Shown here: in pieces, positions 28,105 to 37,725 of the stretch
Layout: the number at the start of each line of letters is the position of its first letter
Position numbering within the stretch: the stretch's first letter is position 1
Assembly: GCA_030849465.1 (NCBI GenBank)
Contig: JARVLF010000015.1
Coordinates: 2,294,001-2,358,000, forward strand
DNA: 64,000 nt
DNA from: Moesziomyces globuligerus
Taxonomy: Eukaryota > Basidiomycota > Ustilaginomycetes > Ustilaginales > Ustilaginaceae
Reading direction: 5' to 3'
Notes under the pieces: generated by a model
The model's input: the letters and a program-made list of their open reading frames with translations, nothing else
Databases searched by the model: none
What the model was told of the DNA's origin: nothing
Position numbers and translations under genes: made by a program

Positions 28105-30042
28105 TCAGATCTTGCTCTTGGCGGCGTCGTTCTGCTGGAGACGGAGGTGGAGGTCGCGGAGCTCGACGGCAGCCTCATTGATGTAGTGCTTGAGGTCGGC
28201 GGCGCCGAGCCCGAGCGAGGTGAGGGTGAAGGTGAGCGAGTTCTCCTTGATGGCGTAGGCGCAGCCGAAGCCCTCGGGTGTCACCTCGCCGAAGCCCCAG
28301 CATGCAAAGGCCTCGGACGAGATCTGGGAGGTGGAGAGCTTCCACGTGGCGCTGAGGCCGTAGGCGGGGTCCTCGTAGATGGCGGGGAGCTTTTCGCCCT
28401 CCTTGAGGAGCTTCTTGAGACCAAAGAGGTGCCTGTCGACACCCTGTCCGTCGGCGGCGGCGCTGGCGTAGGCGAGGTGCTGCTTGACGGCGGCCTGGAA
28501 CTTTTCCGAGCGTTCGGCGTCCGAGGCAGAGTTGGACTCCATGGCCTCGCAGAAGGCCTTGGACTCGACGCTGGCCGAGCGGATGGTCTCGGTGCGGCCC
28601 CACTTGAACTTGCGCGTCTGCGCCGACTCGTACGTGGGGCACGGCTTGCCGTACATCTTGAAGTAGGCGAGCTGGATCACCATCTGCACCCAGGCGTCGG
28701 GCGAGCACTTGAACTTCTTGATGGCGCCCTTGCCGTAGCCCTGGAAGTCGAGCACCGAGAGGTCGTGGCGGCCCATGAGCGAGTCAAAGTCGCCGATGCT
28801 CTCGGCGATCTTGGCCTCGACGGTCTTGTCCGTCTTGAAGCTGATGGGCTTGGGTGCGGGCAGGTCGGTGCGCTTGGACGAGCCGAGGTCGATCTTGCCC
28901 GCCTGGAGCGCCTGGAGGGCAAAGTCGTTGAGACGCAGCGTGGGCGTGCCGTCCATCATGGAGTGCTCGCCCATGAAGCCCGACTTGCCGTTGGCAAAGG
29001 CGATGATCTGCTGCTTGTCGTAGAAGCGGTTCTTGCCGTCGCCGCACCAGAGCTGCCAGGCGGTCGACTCGATGCTGTGCGGCGCGGTCTCGTCGAGGCA
29101 GACGACGATGACCGAGCTGTCGATGCGCTCCAGCGCCTGCTGGTTGCCCGGCAGCGAGGCGAGCGCCTTGCGCGAGTCGGTCCACTTGTCGCGGTTGTTG
29201 GACGAGAGCGCACCGACGGGCTGAGGCGCCGGCTTGCTCGAAGCCGAGTCGGCGAGGATCTTTTGAAGCTGCGACTCGATCTCGGCCTCGCTGAGCTCCT
29301 GGCCGTTGTGGATGAGGTCAAACTCGTAGAAGTGGCCGTTGCGGAGGACGACGAGGTGGTTGTTGTCCTTCCAGTCGTACTTGACCGCCGTGTCCGAGGG
29401 CACCTCGGGGATGCGGTTGGCGTTGAACATCCACTTGTACGACCTCATGCAGAGGGGGCCGGCCTTGCCCTTTTCGGGAGCGAGCTGCTCGGTCTCGAGG
29501 AGCCTGCGGAAGGCGAGGAAGGCCTTGAGCAGACCGGCGGCGCGCTTGGGGCCGGTGCGACGCGTCTTGTCGTCCTTGTGCGCGTAGAAGTAGCTGACGT
29601 AGGGCACGACGGGGTCGCGGTAGGCCATGTAGGCGGCGTCGTTCCACCACTCGCTGAGCCAGCTCTCGCGGCCCTCCTTGGCAGCGCGGTCCTCGAGGCG
29701 CTGCTGGAGCGTCTGGACGAGCTTGGCGTCGGCGCCGGAGAGGGCCGCCTCGACGGCCTGCTCTGTCTTGGCGAGCGACTCCTTGGTCTGGTGGGGCACG
29801 GTGGACCTGAGGTACTTTTTGAGCGTCTGCTCGAGCGCGGGAACGGGGAGGTGAGGCATGGCAGACTGGCCCTCGTACATGGGGCCGTTGCCGACGCCGC
29901 CGCTGTTGGTGGAGGAGGACGAGTAGCGCGACATGGCGACGGGAGTGTGCTTGAGGTTGGCGGCGAGCGGGAGCGGCTTGGCAGCGGCGAGTTTGAAAGC
30001 GGACGAGCGAGCTTGCGATCGACCCAGACCGAGGAGTGTCAT
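28105..30042 (-). CDS. Carnitine O-acetyltransferase
   Basis: The 645-residue protein starts with a presequence-like stretch (few acidic residues, several Arg/Lys and Ser). The acyltransferase family features follow: LPVPALEQTLKKYL near residue 65, DPVVPYVSYFYAH, and the catalytic His360 in GEHSMMDGTP. The carnitine/CoA region includes KFKCSPDAWVQMVIQLAY and YGKPCPTYESAQTRKF. The enzyme moves acetyl groups between CoA and carnitine, which lets acetyl units cross organelle membranes. The C-terminus is SKI, near but not equal to the peroxisomal SKL signal, and Met37 follows the presequence, so both mitochondrial and peroxisomal forms are conceivable, as known for yeast Cat2. Intron-free. Confidence 0.93.
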   Translation of the reverse strand: MTLLGLGRSQARSSAFKLAAAKPLPLAANLKHTPVAMSRYSSSSTNSGGVGNGPMYEGQSAMPHLPVPALEQTLKKYLRSTVPHQTKESLAKTEQAVEAALSGADAKLVQTLQQRLEDRAAKEGRESWLSEWWNDAAYMAYRDPVVPYVSYFYAHKDDKTRRTGPKRAAGLLKAFLAFRRLLETEQLAPEKGKAGPLCMRSYKWMFNANRIPEVPSDTAVKYDWKDNNHLVVLRNGHFYEFDLIHNGQELSEAEIESQLQKILADSASSKPAPQPVGALSSNNRDKWTDSRKALASLPGNQQALERIDSSVIVVCLDETAPHSIESTAWQLWCGDGKNRFYDKQQIIAFANGKSGFMGEHSMMDGTPTLRLNDFALQALQAGKIDLGSSKRTDLPAPKPISFKTDKTVEAKIAESIGDFDSLMGRHDLSVLDFQGYGKGAIKKFKCSPDAWVQMVIQLAYFKMYGKPCPTYESAQTRKFKWGRTETIRSASVESKAFCEAMESNSASDAERSEKFQAAVKQHLAYASAAADGQGVDRHLFGLKKLLKEGEKLPAIYEDPAYGLSATWKLSTSQISSEAFACWGFGEVTPEGFGCAYAIKENSLTFTLTSLGLGAADLKHYINEAAVELRDLHLRLQQNDAAKSKI

Positions 30043-31390
30043 GAGGAGCGTCCTCTAGGATGTGCTAGCAGCAGGGCTTGCGAAGGAGGCTCACGTGGGG
30101 GTCGTGTCTATGCGTTTTGCGGAGCGCGCTTTCGGTTGTAGCAAAGTAGGATGGAGGAGAAGCAGATGGATGCGGTTGCGGGGGGGTTGATAAAAAGAAT
30201 GTTGGGGCTTTGCAGAGTGGATGGCGCCGGCCGATGACCGAAGGTCTATATTGAACCGGGTAAAGGGGGGCGAGCGCGAAGTTCGGGGCTGGGCAGGGCC
30301 AACTCGTGCAAGCCGTCACCGGTCCATTCGACCGGCCGGTGGTTGGCAGAGCGTGTGGATGTGCGACCTTTCTTCGCGGCTCGCCCGTCTGGCTGCGCGT
30401 TTCAGCGTTTCACAGCAACGCAGAGTGACGCATCCGCCGAGCGAGCCGGCTCAGTGGAGCGGGGAAGCCAAGCCGAAACGACCGGTCTGGGAGCGACGCG
30501 CCAAGCGGGTTGGCCGGCCCAATCCAATTCAACTCAGCTGAAAGAGCGCGCCGATTCCAACCGCAGCCGTGATTGGCTCGAGGCTTTGGCAAAGGTTAGC
30601 TCCACACACGCACCCCGCCTCGCACACTGCAGATTTACAGCACACCCATCGGCCCTCGTCCGATCGAGACTAAGCTGGTCAACCGAGAGGCAAGACGGGC
30701 GATCTTCTCTGGCTCATTCCTCGAAGATTCGCCGAAGTTGGTCGCGGGCCAGACACGCTTTTTTTCGCAGTCCGTTCTGAGGAGGGCAGGATGCGATTTT
30801 TCAGGCCGACGACTCCCGACAAGTCCGGGAACACGGAGATGGCTTGTTGCCGGCGCCGCTTGGAGGTGTTCCCGCCCCAACAACCACGCGAGACGGCTTG
30901 GATATGACCGGTCCGGCGATGCCTCTCGCTCTCCTGAATCATGCTATCCCCCGCACTCGCATTGTTGTGCGGGGTCGGAAGAGAGAGCGGGGTTGCATGG
31001 TCGAGCGATCTCTCGCACGCACGCTCGCTGCAAAGGCACGGCGCGATATCAAGCGGGAGCCAGCGTACGGCCGAGTGATCGTCGACGGTTCGGCCGTGAC
31101 CTGAGACCAACCTAAGACTGAATAATGTTATGCCGTCGTTTACTACAGCTGCGATCGGGTGTTTTTCTGCCACCGCCGATGTGGCCGATGAGCCTGGTTT
31201 GAAGGGGGCTTGCTCGTGAGCGCTGCAACGGAGCAGCCGTTCCGATCGACCTCGCGAGCAGATGCCGGGCGAGAGCGGCGATGCGAGGGGCAGTAGCGCC
31301 AATCATCCGAGACGTTGGAGCGGCGCATTTCCTTGTCGAGCTGTCAGACCAAACCATGTGCTTTCGGGGTTGGGGGGAAAACTTTGAGGC

Positions 31391-31430
31391 TGCCTCGCTC
31401 AGCTGCCTCGCTCAGCTGCCTCGCTCATGC
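31391..31430 (+). repeat. Tandem 13-base repeat, three copies
   Basis: TGCCTCGCTCAGC occurs twice head to tail, followed by a third copy with one inserted base (TGCCTCGCTCATGC). Confidence 0.85.
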
Positions 31431-31477
31431 TGCAGAACGCCGAAGCAAGCCATTCGCGCAGAGCCGGTATGCTCCTG

Positions 31478-31610
31478 GCGCGCTCCCCCTAGGTCCGTCA
31501 CCAAGAGGAAGCGATCCAGCTCTGACCTCCTCGTCTTTGGCGTTGTCCAGGCCGGCTCTGCTTTTCTCGTTTCGTCTTTGGCCAGGTCGGCGCGCTCCCC
31601 CCTAGGTCCG
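31478..31610 (+). repeat. Duplicated ~21-base element 111 bases apart
   Basis: GGCGCGCTCCCCCTAGGTCC recurs at 31589 with one extra C. The two copies differ only in the length of the C run and keep the same orientation. Confidence 0.75.
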
Positions 31611-32320
31611 CAGATCGATGGCAACACGCCCTGGTGTACAGTCACAAGTAGCACTGAATCGTGACACGCGCTTTGCCGCAAAGCGCCCGCTGCACAAGCG
31701 CTTGCACCAAGCGTCGGCCAGCTGGCTCTTTTTCTCTTTCCTTGATCGCCGCACGGCACGCGATTGACACTCCGCCCCACGCAGTGTAACTTAGCGCCAC
31801 CAGCGCCCTCGAAGCTGCATTGCAACTCAGGAGTTGCCGAGCATAAGTTACCTTTGACTGGCTCGCGCGGCGTGCTGCTGCCTCAGCGTGCACCAAGGAG
31901 CTACAGGATGTTGCTCGCTTTGAAGCAAGCTACTCAAGGAGGCTCCAGTCTCGATGGCAAGGATGGCTGTACGCAGCTGCTCCGAGGCTGTGGTTCAACC
32001 AAGACTGGCGTGCCGATGCAATCGTCGCAAAAGCAACACGCCGCGAGCTGCACCGAGACACCGAGAGGCGCTGGCTGGCTCAGGGAAAGAGGCCTCGGCG
32101 CAGAGAAGAGGCTCGCGGCATGAGCGGCCAGGCAGCGCCGCGCCCAATCGCGCTGCCAGTTGTGATTGTGATTGTCTCGCTGTTTTTCGCGATTTTCAAA
32201 CTCGTGCCGTATGCATCGAGCCAAGTGCTGCGTGTGCAGAGAGAGCTAGCTCTCCGAGAGCCAACGCAAGGCATCGGCTGCACGCACCCTGCGCCCGAGC
32301 TGGACAGCGCGCTCACCTCG

Positions 32321-32374
32321 CAGCCAGCCAGCCAGCCAGCCCAAGCAGCCAGCAGCAGCCAGCAGCAGCCAGCG
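32321..32374 (+). repeat. CAGC-type short tandem repeat
   Basis: Four-base CAGC units grade into CAG-containing seven-base units. A related repeat lies in the intergenic region at 47472-47512. Confidence 0.8.
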
Positions 32375-32928
32375 AGCGTGTTGCAATTCCTCACGCATGA
32401 CCGACATCTGACTGTCAAAATTCCCGCATCAGAGCCACGCACGCAGCTGATCCCACCGCTGCGAGGCTGCGAGACTGCGAGTCGCCGCGTTGAAGCCCCT
32501 TTTGTCGCTCGGCACGCTGCCTGCCAACCGGTGGAATGCTGTGTGTCCGCTTCATCTTCGCGTTGCATCTTCATCCTCACTCCTCACTCTTTTGCCTCGT
32601 CCTCGTCCTCCTTCCACCTGCCTCCATCTCCTCCTCATCGTGCCTGTCCACAACGTCGACGACTCGCTCCATCGCTAGCACAAGCTAGTCGTCTCTGCTG
32701 TCCATCGCACTTCGGCATATATCGGTCCAGTTGGCATCTCGTGCTCGCCTCTCGTCCATACAGCGCGACAACACCGGCGCACACTAGCCTACATGCTATC
32801 CTCGATGCAGCATTGATCTCCACCCTCGGCAACCTCCCTACCAGTCCTGCTAGCATCCATCCATCCGCCAACCAACCCGGCCGCCATCGTCCCCCGTCGC
32901 GTTGAGACGCGACCTCCTCACGCCCACC

Positions 32929-35900
32929 ATGAGTGCAGACTTCCCCCTCGGCTTCCTCTATAGTCTGCCTCCGCGCCCAAAGACTCGCTCTTTGGGTGAC
33001 CACATTGCCGAGCATGTCACCGACAACGGAAGGATATCCACCCTCATCGACTGTCTCCCCTCCACCTCCAACCCCGCCCTCTGGTCTCCAGACCTCTCCC
33101 GCCCACCCCTCGAGCATCGCCACATCAAGTCCTTTGTCTCCAACTTCATCCTCCCCTCCTCGCCATCCCGCTCGCCTCTCGGTCCCAATGACCGCGTCAT
33201 GATGGCGCTCCCCACGGGACCCGAGAACGCTCTCGCTTTGCTCTCCGTCGCCGCCTATCACACATGTGCCCCCGTCAACGCCAGCTGCACCGCCGGCGAG
33301 CTCCGCGACGATGCCCTCCGTCTCCGCGCACGCGCCGTCGTCACAACCAGGGACGCCGTCGAGCGTCTCGGCCTCTACACCCTCCGGGACCAGGACAACA
33401 TGGAGATCATCTTTATCGAGCCCCGTTCCTCCGGCCCCGCCGGCCTCTTCGACATGTCCCTTCTCGGCGAGAACGGCGTCGCTTCCACCGCCGGCCGTCG
33501 TCCCTCGGCGCCTCACGGCCTCGAGCACCAGAGTCTCGTCCTCCACACTTCCGGAACTTCAGGCAAGAAGAAGGTCGTCCCCTACTCGCTTCGCCATCTC
33601 ATCGTCGGTACCTGCTGTGTCGTCTACTCCTGGGATCTCCGCCCAGAGAGCGTAAACATGAACATGATGCCCCTCTTCCACGTCGGTGGTATCGTTCGCA
33701 ACCTTTGGTCTCCCGTCTTCTCCGCAGGAAGCGCCATCATGTGCGCCGGCTTCGACGCCAATGCCTGGTGGCCCCTCGCAAAGCAGCTCGGCGCCACCTG
33801 GTACTACGCCGCCCCCACCATGCACCACGCCATCCTTGCATCCAAACCAGATGGCATCGATGCCGCCAAAGAGACAAGCATCAAGATGATCGCCAACGCC
33901 GCAGGTGGTCTGCTTCCCTCGCTCGCCGTCCAGCTCAAGGAGACCTTTGCCGGCTGCGCCGTGCTGCCCTCGTACGGCATGACCGAGTGCATGCCTATCG
34001 CTTCGCCTCCCACCAACTACCAGCTCGACCGTCCCGGTTGTTCCGGTGTTGCCTGCGGTCCCGACCTCTCCATCCGCGACCCCTTCGACAAGGAGAAGGA
34101 GCTGCCTGTCGGTCAGACCGGTGCCGTTTCCGTACGTGGTCTCCCCACCTTCTCGGGCTACGAAGTCTCGGCCGACCCCTTCGAGCCCCTCGACACCTCC
34201 TCCTTCTCCAGCGAGGGCTGGTTCGACTCGGGTGACATGGGCCACATGGACGCCGACGGCTATCTCTACATTACAGGTCGCTCCAAGGAGATCATCAACA
34301 AGGGTGGTGAGGTCGTTTCGCCCTTCGAGGTAGAAGAGGCCATCACGCAGGCCTGCTCCGACCGCGTCAAGCAGTGCCTCGCCTTCTCCATCGAGCACAA
34401 CGTCCTCCAGGAGACCATCGGCATCGTCATCGTGCCTGTCCCCAATCAGCCTCGTGTCGGCCTCGCCGAACTCCACAACATGCTTCGCTCGCACTTGCAT
34501 CCCTCAAAGTGGCCCTTTGCTGCCGTCTACATGGACGACCTCCCAAAGAACCAAGCAGGCAAGCCTCTCCGTATCAAGCTCGGAACTCGCCTCGGTATCG
34601 GTCCGCTCTCGGATGATGTGCCACCTCTCCAGCGTCACTTTGAGGCCAAGGCTCCGGGCAAGGAAGTCCCGCTCTCTGAACCCATCCCCTGCAACCTCGT
34701 CAGCGTGGATGTCCGCGCCGTCGAGCGAGCGTGCTACCGCATCCCGGGCATCATCGAGGCCGCCGTTCGTCAGCGCCGTGACGGCTCGCCCGAAGCCTTC
34801 ATCCAGGTCGAGGAGGACGCCGACTACGATGCGGCCGATATCGATCGCGCTCTGGCGCAGGTCCTCCACGGCTACGTCGTCCCCAACCCGCTCCACGTCT
34901 TCCGACAGCCGCTCGCCAAGAACAACGGCCAGATCGACTTCGACACCATGGAGGCCGAGGTGCGAAGGCAGAACGCTTCGAGCATGACCCGCACTGCCCT
35001 CATCGTGCGCGACATCATCGCCAAGCTCCTCGACACCGAGGCCGGCTCCATCACCGCCGAGTCCGACTTCTTCCTGCTCGGAGGCAACAGTCTGCTGCTC
35101 GGTCGCCTCGTCCACCTCATCCGCAAGGAGACCGGCGTCTCGCTCGAAGTCTCCACCCTTTTCAACAACTCGACCGTCGCAGGCATCGCCGATCTCGTCG
35201 ACGACGAGCAGGGCGACGAGGACGAAGAGGACGACGACTTCTACGACGGCTACGATGACAAGGGCGCGCTTGGTGCCACGTACTCTGCTCATCGCTACGA
35301 CGATGACGAGGATGTCGCCTTTTCCAACCACGGCTACAAGCCACGCAGCCAGACGCATCCCTGGGTGCTCTTCATCCAGGCTATCCCCTTCCTCCTCTTC
35401 TACCCGCTCAAGGCCGCGTGGACCTGGACCGTCATTTTGCACGGTCTCGCCTTCTCTGCCTTCTACATTCGTGATATCTTCTGGGAGCGTGTGGGTGCGC
35501 TGCTCGCTTCCATCATCGTCGCTCGTCTCACCAGTCGCATCATCTGCCCCATCACCGCCATCGCCTTCAAGTGGATCGTAATCGGCAGATACCGTCCAGG
35601 CAAGTATCCCATGTGGTGCAACTACCACCTCCGATGGTGGATTGTCAACCAGTCGCTCAAAACCGCCGGTAAGGGTCTCTTCGCCATGACCCCGGGTCTG
35701 CAGAAGACCTACTACCGCTTGCTGGGTATGTCGATCGGCTCGGACGTCAAGATCGACCAGTTTGCCAAGATCGCCGAGCACGATCTCATCACCATCCACG
35801 ACGGCGCCCGCATCGACAAGTGTCTCGTCCGCGGCTTCTGTGTCGAGCGAGATGGCTACTTCAGGCTCGAACCTGTCATCGTTGGGCGTGACTGTGTCAT

Positions 35901-37725
35901 CAACACCTTCACGCAGATCTCGCCTGGTGCTCGACTCGCCGACGGCACGGTTTGGGGTCCTCAGTCGTCGTCGCACGAGGAGCCGTCATCGGATGCCTAT
36001 GCTGCGTACAACCGCAACAATGCTCCCCAGCCTCACTGGGCGCTGCTGATGCTGATCGGCTACCCCATCATCTTTTTGGTGCGATTCGCATGCTACGTGC
36101 CCTGGTTCGCCTCGCTCTTCATGCTTCTGTCTCAGCCGTTCGCCTTTGACCACCACGACAGTGTCAAGGGCGTCATCGCCTGGTTTGCCTACCCTCGCCG
36201 AATCGGTTGGCACTACGTCGCGCGTATCGTGCGCAACGGCATGCCGCCGCTCATCAACCTCGCCTTCGGCATCCTGGTCAAGCGCTTGCTTGGTCTCAAC
36301 AAGGAGGGGTCCATGCGCAACGCAACGCAGTATGCGCTCTTCCGTCGCTGGATGAACCAGCAGCTCCTCTCGCAGCCGCGCGTGCGCCGAGCGCTTGCTA
36401 TCCTGGGTACGCATTACGAGATGACGTCGGTCATCTTCCGTGCCATGGGCGCCCGCGTCGGCAAGCGCGTCTACTGGCCCGGTTCCAGCATCTACTGCCC
36501 GGACCCGGAGCTGCTCGAGATCGGCGACGACGTGGTGTTCGGCTCGCGATCCGAAGTGTTCACGTCGGACAGCATCGGCTGGGCGCGCGTGCGCGTCGGC
36601 CGCGGAGCGATGATTGCGGACCGAGTGGTGCTGCTGCCGGGCACGATTATCGGCAAGCAGTGCGTCATGGGCTCGGGCGCGCTGGCACGCCGCAACGGCC
36701 ACTACGAGGAGGGAAGCGTGTGGATGGGCGCCAAGCACGGCGAGGCTGTCAGCTTCGGCAAGGCCCTCCCAGAGAAGAGCGAAGGCGATTCGGGCAGCAC
36801 TCGCGACGACGAGACCATCACGCCGTTCGGACGTGCGTTCTACAAGCGCCAGGCCAACTTCTTCGTGTTCCCCTACCTGCTGCTGGTGGTGATCAACGTG
36901 GGCATGACCATCTTCTCGTCGGCCTACTGGGCGTCGGCGGCGGTGGGTACGGTGTTGGTGCTCAACATGCTGCGCAAGCACTTTGAGTACTCGACGGCCG
37001 GCTTCCTGTTCGACGACCACTGGTGGCGACCGGGGCTGATCTACGCGATGATCGCGGTGCTGTTCGTGGTGATGCTGACGATCCAGGCGGTGCTGGCCTT
37101 CGCCTGGACGATCGGCACCAAGTGGGCGGTGATCGGCCGTCGCCGCGAGGGACGCTACGACTGGGACAAGTCTTCGTACTGCCAGCGATGGCAGCTGCAT
37201 CTGACGCTGCAGAAGCTGCTGGGACGCGGCTTTGGCGGGCACATCTACGGCAACATCTCGGGGACGGCGTTTGCGGTGTGGTATCTGCGTGCGCTCGGCG
37301 CCAAGATCGGCAAGGACTGCGCGATCTGGGCGGGCGGCAAGCCTTCGCTGCAGCTGACGGAGCCGGAGCTGGTGTCGATGGGCGACCGGGTGAGCATCGA
37401 CGACTGCTCGGTCGTGGCGCACATCAACTCGCGCGGGCGGTTCAGCCTGAACAAGCTGCGGATCGGCGACGGCTGCGCGATGCGCTCGGGCAGTCGACTG
37501 CTATCGGGAGCGAGCATGGAGCCGCGCTCGATGCTGCTCGAACACACGCTCGTCGCCTCGGGCGAGATCGCCGAGGCGGGCGCCGTGTATGCGGGCTGGC
37601 CGGCGCGCCAGCTGCGCGTCCGCCGGGCGCATCGTGCCAACGGCGTGCACGGCGAGATGTCGGCGGGAAGCAGCACCACCAACCTGCACCAACAAGCGCC
37701 GCCGCCGGGCTATTTCGGTCAGTAG
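32929..37725 (+). CDS. Membrane synthetase: adenylation + carrier + three hexapeptide modules (Pls/PosA-like layout)
   Basis: The CACCATG at 32929 opens a 1598-residue intron-free protein. Residues ~30-560 are an ANL adenylation domain: HTSGTSGKKK at 206, LFHVGG, SYGMTE at 348, GRSKEIINKGGE at 450, and the catalytic lysine at 545 (NQAGKPLR). A carrier domain follows, with Ser721 (LLGGNSL) for phosphopantetheine. After an acidic linker come three repeats of membrane segments (about 810-890, 1034-1110, 1311-1405), each followed by a hexapeptide left-handed beta-helix (about 934-1010, 1173-1275, 1456-1565). KWIVIGRYRPGKYP at 881 recurs as KWAVIGRRREGRYD before module 3. This layout is that of Pls/PosA-type synthetases, including epsilon-poly-lysine synthetase. 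The LFHVGG motif, however, is typical of acyl-CoA ligases, so the activated substrate may be a carboxylic acid. Product unknown. Confidence 0.82.
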   Translation: MSADFPLGFLYSLPPRPKTRSLGDHIAEHVTDNGRISTLIDCLPSTSNPALWSPDLSRPPLEHRHIKSFVSNFILPSSPSRSPLGPNDRVMMALPTGPENALALLSVAAYHTCAPVNASCTAGELRDDALRLRARAVVTTRDAVERLGLYTLRDQDNMEIIFIEPRSSGPAGLFDMSLLGENGVASTAGRRPSAPHGLEHQSLVLHTSGTSGKKKVVPYSLRHLIVGTCCVVYSWDLRPESVNMNMMPLFHVGGIVRNLWSPVFSAGSAIMCAGFDANAWWPLAKQLGATWYYAAPTMHHAILASKPDGIDAAKETSIKMIANAAGGLLPSLAVQLKETFAGCAVLPSYGMTECMPIASPPTNYQLDRPGCSGVACGPDLSIRDPFDKEKELPVGQTGAVSVRGLPTFSGYEVSADPFEPLDTSSFSSEGWFDSGDMGHMDADGYLYITGRSKEIINKGGEVVSPFEVEEAITQACSDRVKQCLAFSIEHNVLQETIGIVIVPVPNQPRVGLAELHNMLRSHLHPSKWPFAAVYMDDLPKNQAGKPLRIKLGTRLGIGPLSDDVPPLQRHFEAKAPGKEVPLSEPIPCNLVSVDVRAVERACYRIPGIIEAAVRQRRDGSPEAFIQVEEDADYDAADIDRALAQVLHGYVVPNPLHVFRQPLAKNNGQIDFDTMEAEVRRQNASSMTRTALIVRDIIAKLLDTEAGSITAESDFFLLGGNSLLLGRLVHLIRKETGVSLEVSTLFNNSTVAGIADLVDDEQGDEDEEDDDFYDGYDDKGALGATYSAHRYDDDEDVAFSNHGYKPRSQTHPWVLFIQAIPFLLFYPLKAAWTWTVILHGLAFSAFYIRDIFWERVGALLASIIVARLTSRIICPITAIAFKWIVIGRYRPGKYPMWCNYHLRWWIVNQSLKTAGKGLFAMTPGLQKTYYRLLGMSIGSDVKIDQFAKIAEHDLITIHDGARIDKCLVRGFCVERDGYFRLEPVIVGRDCVINTFTQISPGARLADGTVWGPQSSSHEEPSSDAYAAYNRNNAPQPHWALLMLIGYPIIFLVRFACYVPWFASLFMLLSQPFAFDHHDSVKGVIAWFAYPRRIGWHYVARIVRNGMPPLINLAFGILVKRLLGLNKEGSMRNATQYALFRRWMNQQLLSQPRVRRALAILGTHYEMTSVIFRAMGARVGKRVYWPGSSIYCPDPELLEIGDDVVFGSRSEVFTSDSIGWARVRVGRGAMIADRVVLLPGTIIGKQCVMGSGALARRNGHYEEGSVWMGAKHGEAVSFGKALPEKSEGDSGSTRDDETITPFGRAFYKRQANFFVFPYLLLVVINVGMTIFSSAYWASAAVGTVLVLNMLRKHFEYSTAGFLFDDHWWRPGLIYAMIAVLFVVMLTIQAVLAFAWTIGTKWAVIGRRREGRYDWDKSSYCQRWQLHLTLQKLLGRGFGGHIYGNISGTAFAVWYLRALGAKIGKDCAIWAGGKPSLQLTEPELVSMGDRVSIDDCSVVAHINSRGRFSLNKLRIGDGCAMRSGSRLLSGASMEPRSMLLEHTLVASGEIAEAGAVYAGWPARQLRVRRAHRANGVHGEMSAGSSTTNLHQQAPPPGYFGQ

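Larger units (their letters stand above)
30043..32928. other. Gene-poor 2.9 kb region upstream of the membrane synthetase
   Basis: This is the longest stretch without a gene. Open frames in it are short, overlap on both strands and show no domain or signal peptide. It contains a tandem 13-mer, a duplicated ~21-base element and a CAGC repeat. The final ~350 bases are pyrimidine-rich, with a TATA-like CATATAT near 32715, and probably form the promoter and leader of the synthetase gene. Confidence 0.5.

Noticed and set aside
28147..30141. 664-codon plus-strand frame opposite carnitine acetyltransferase
   Set aside because: It mirrors the codon bias of the real minus-strand gene, is Val/Gly/Leu-rich and has no motif. 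It is an antisense shadow.
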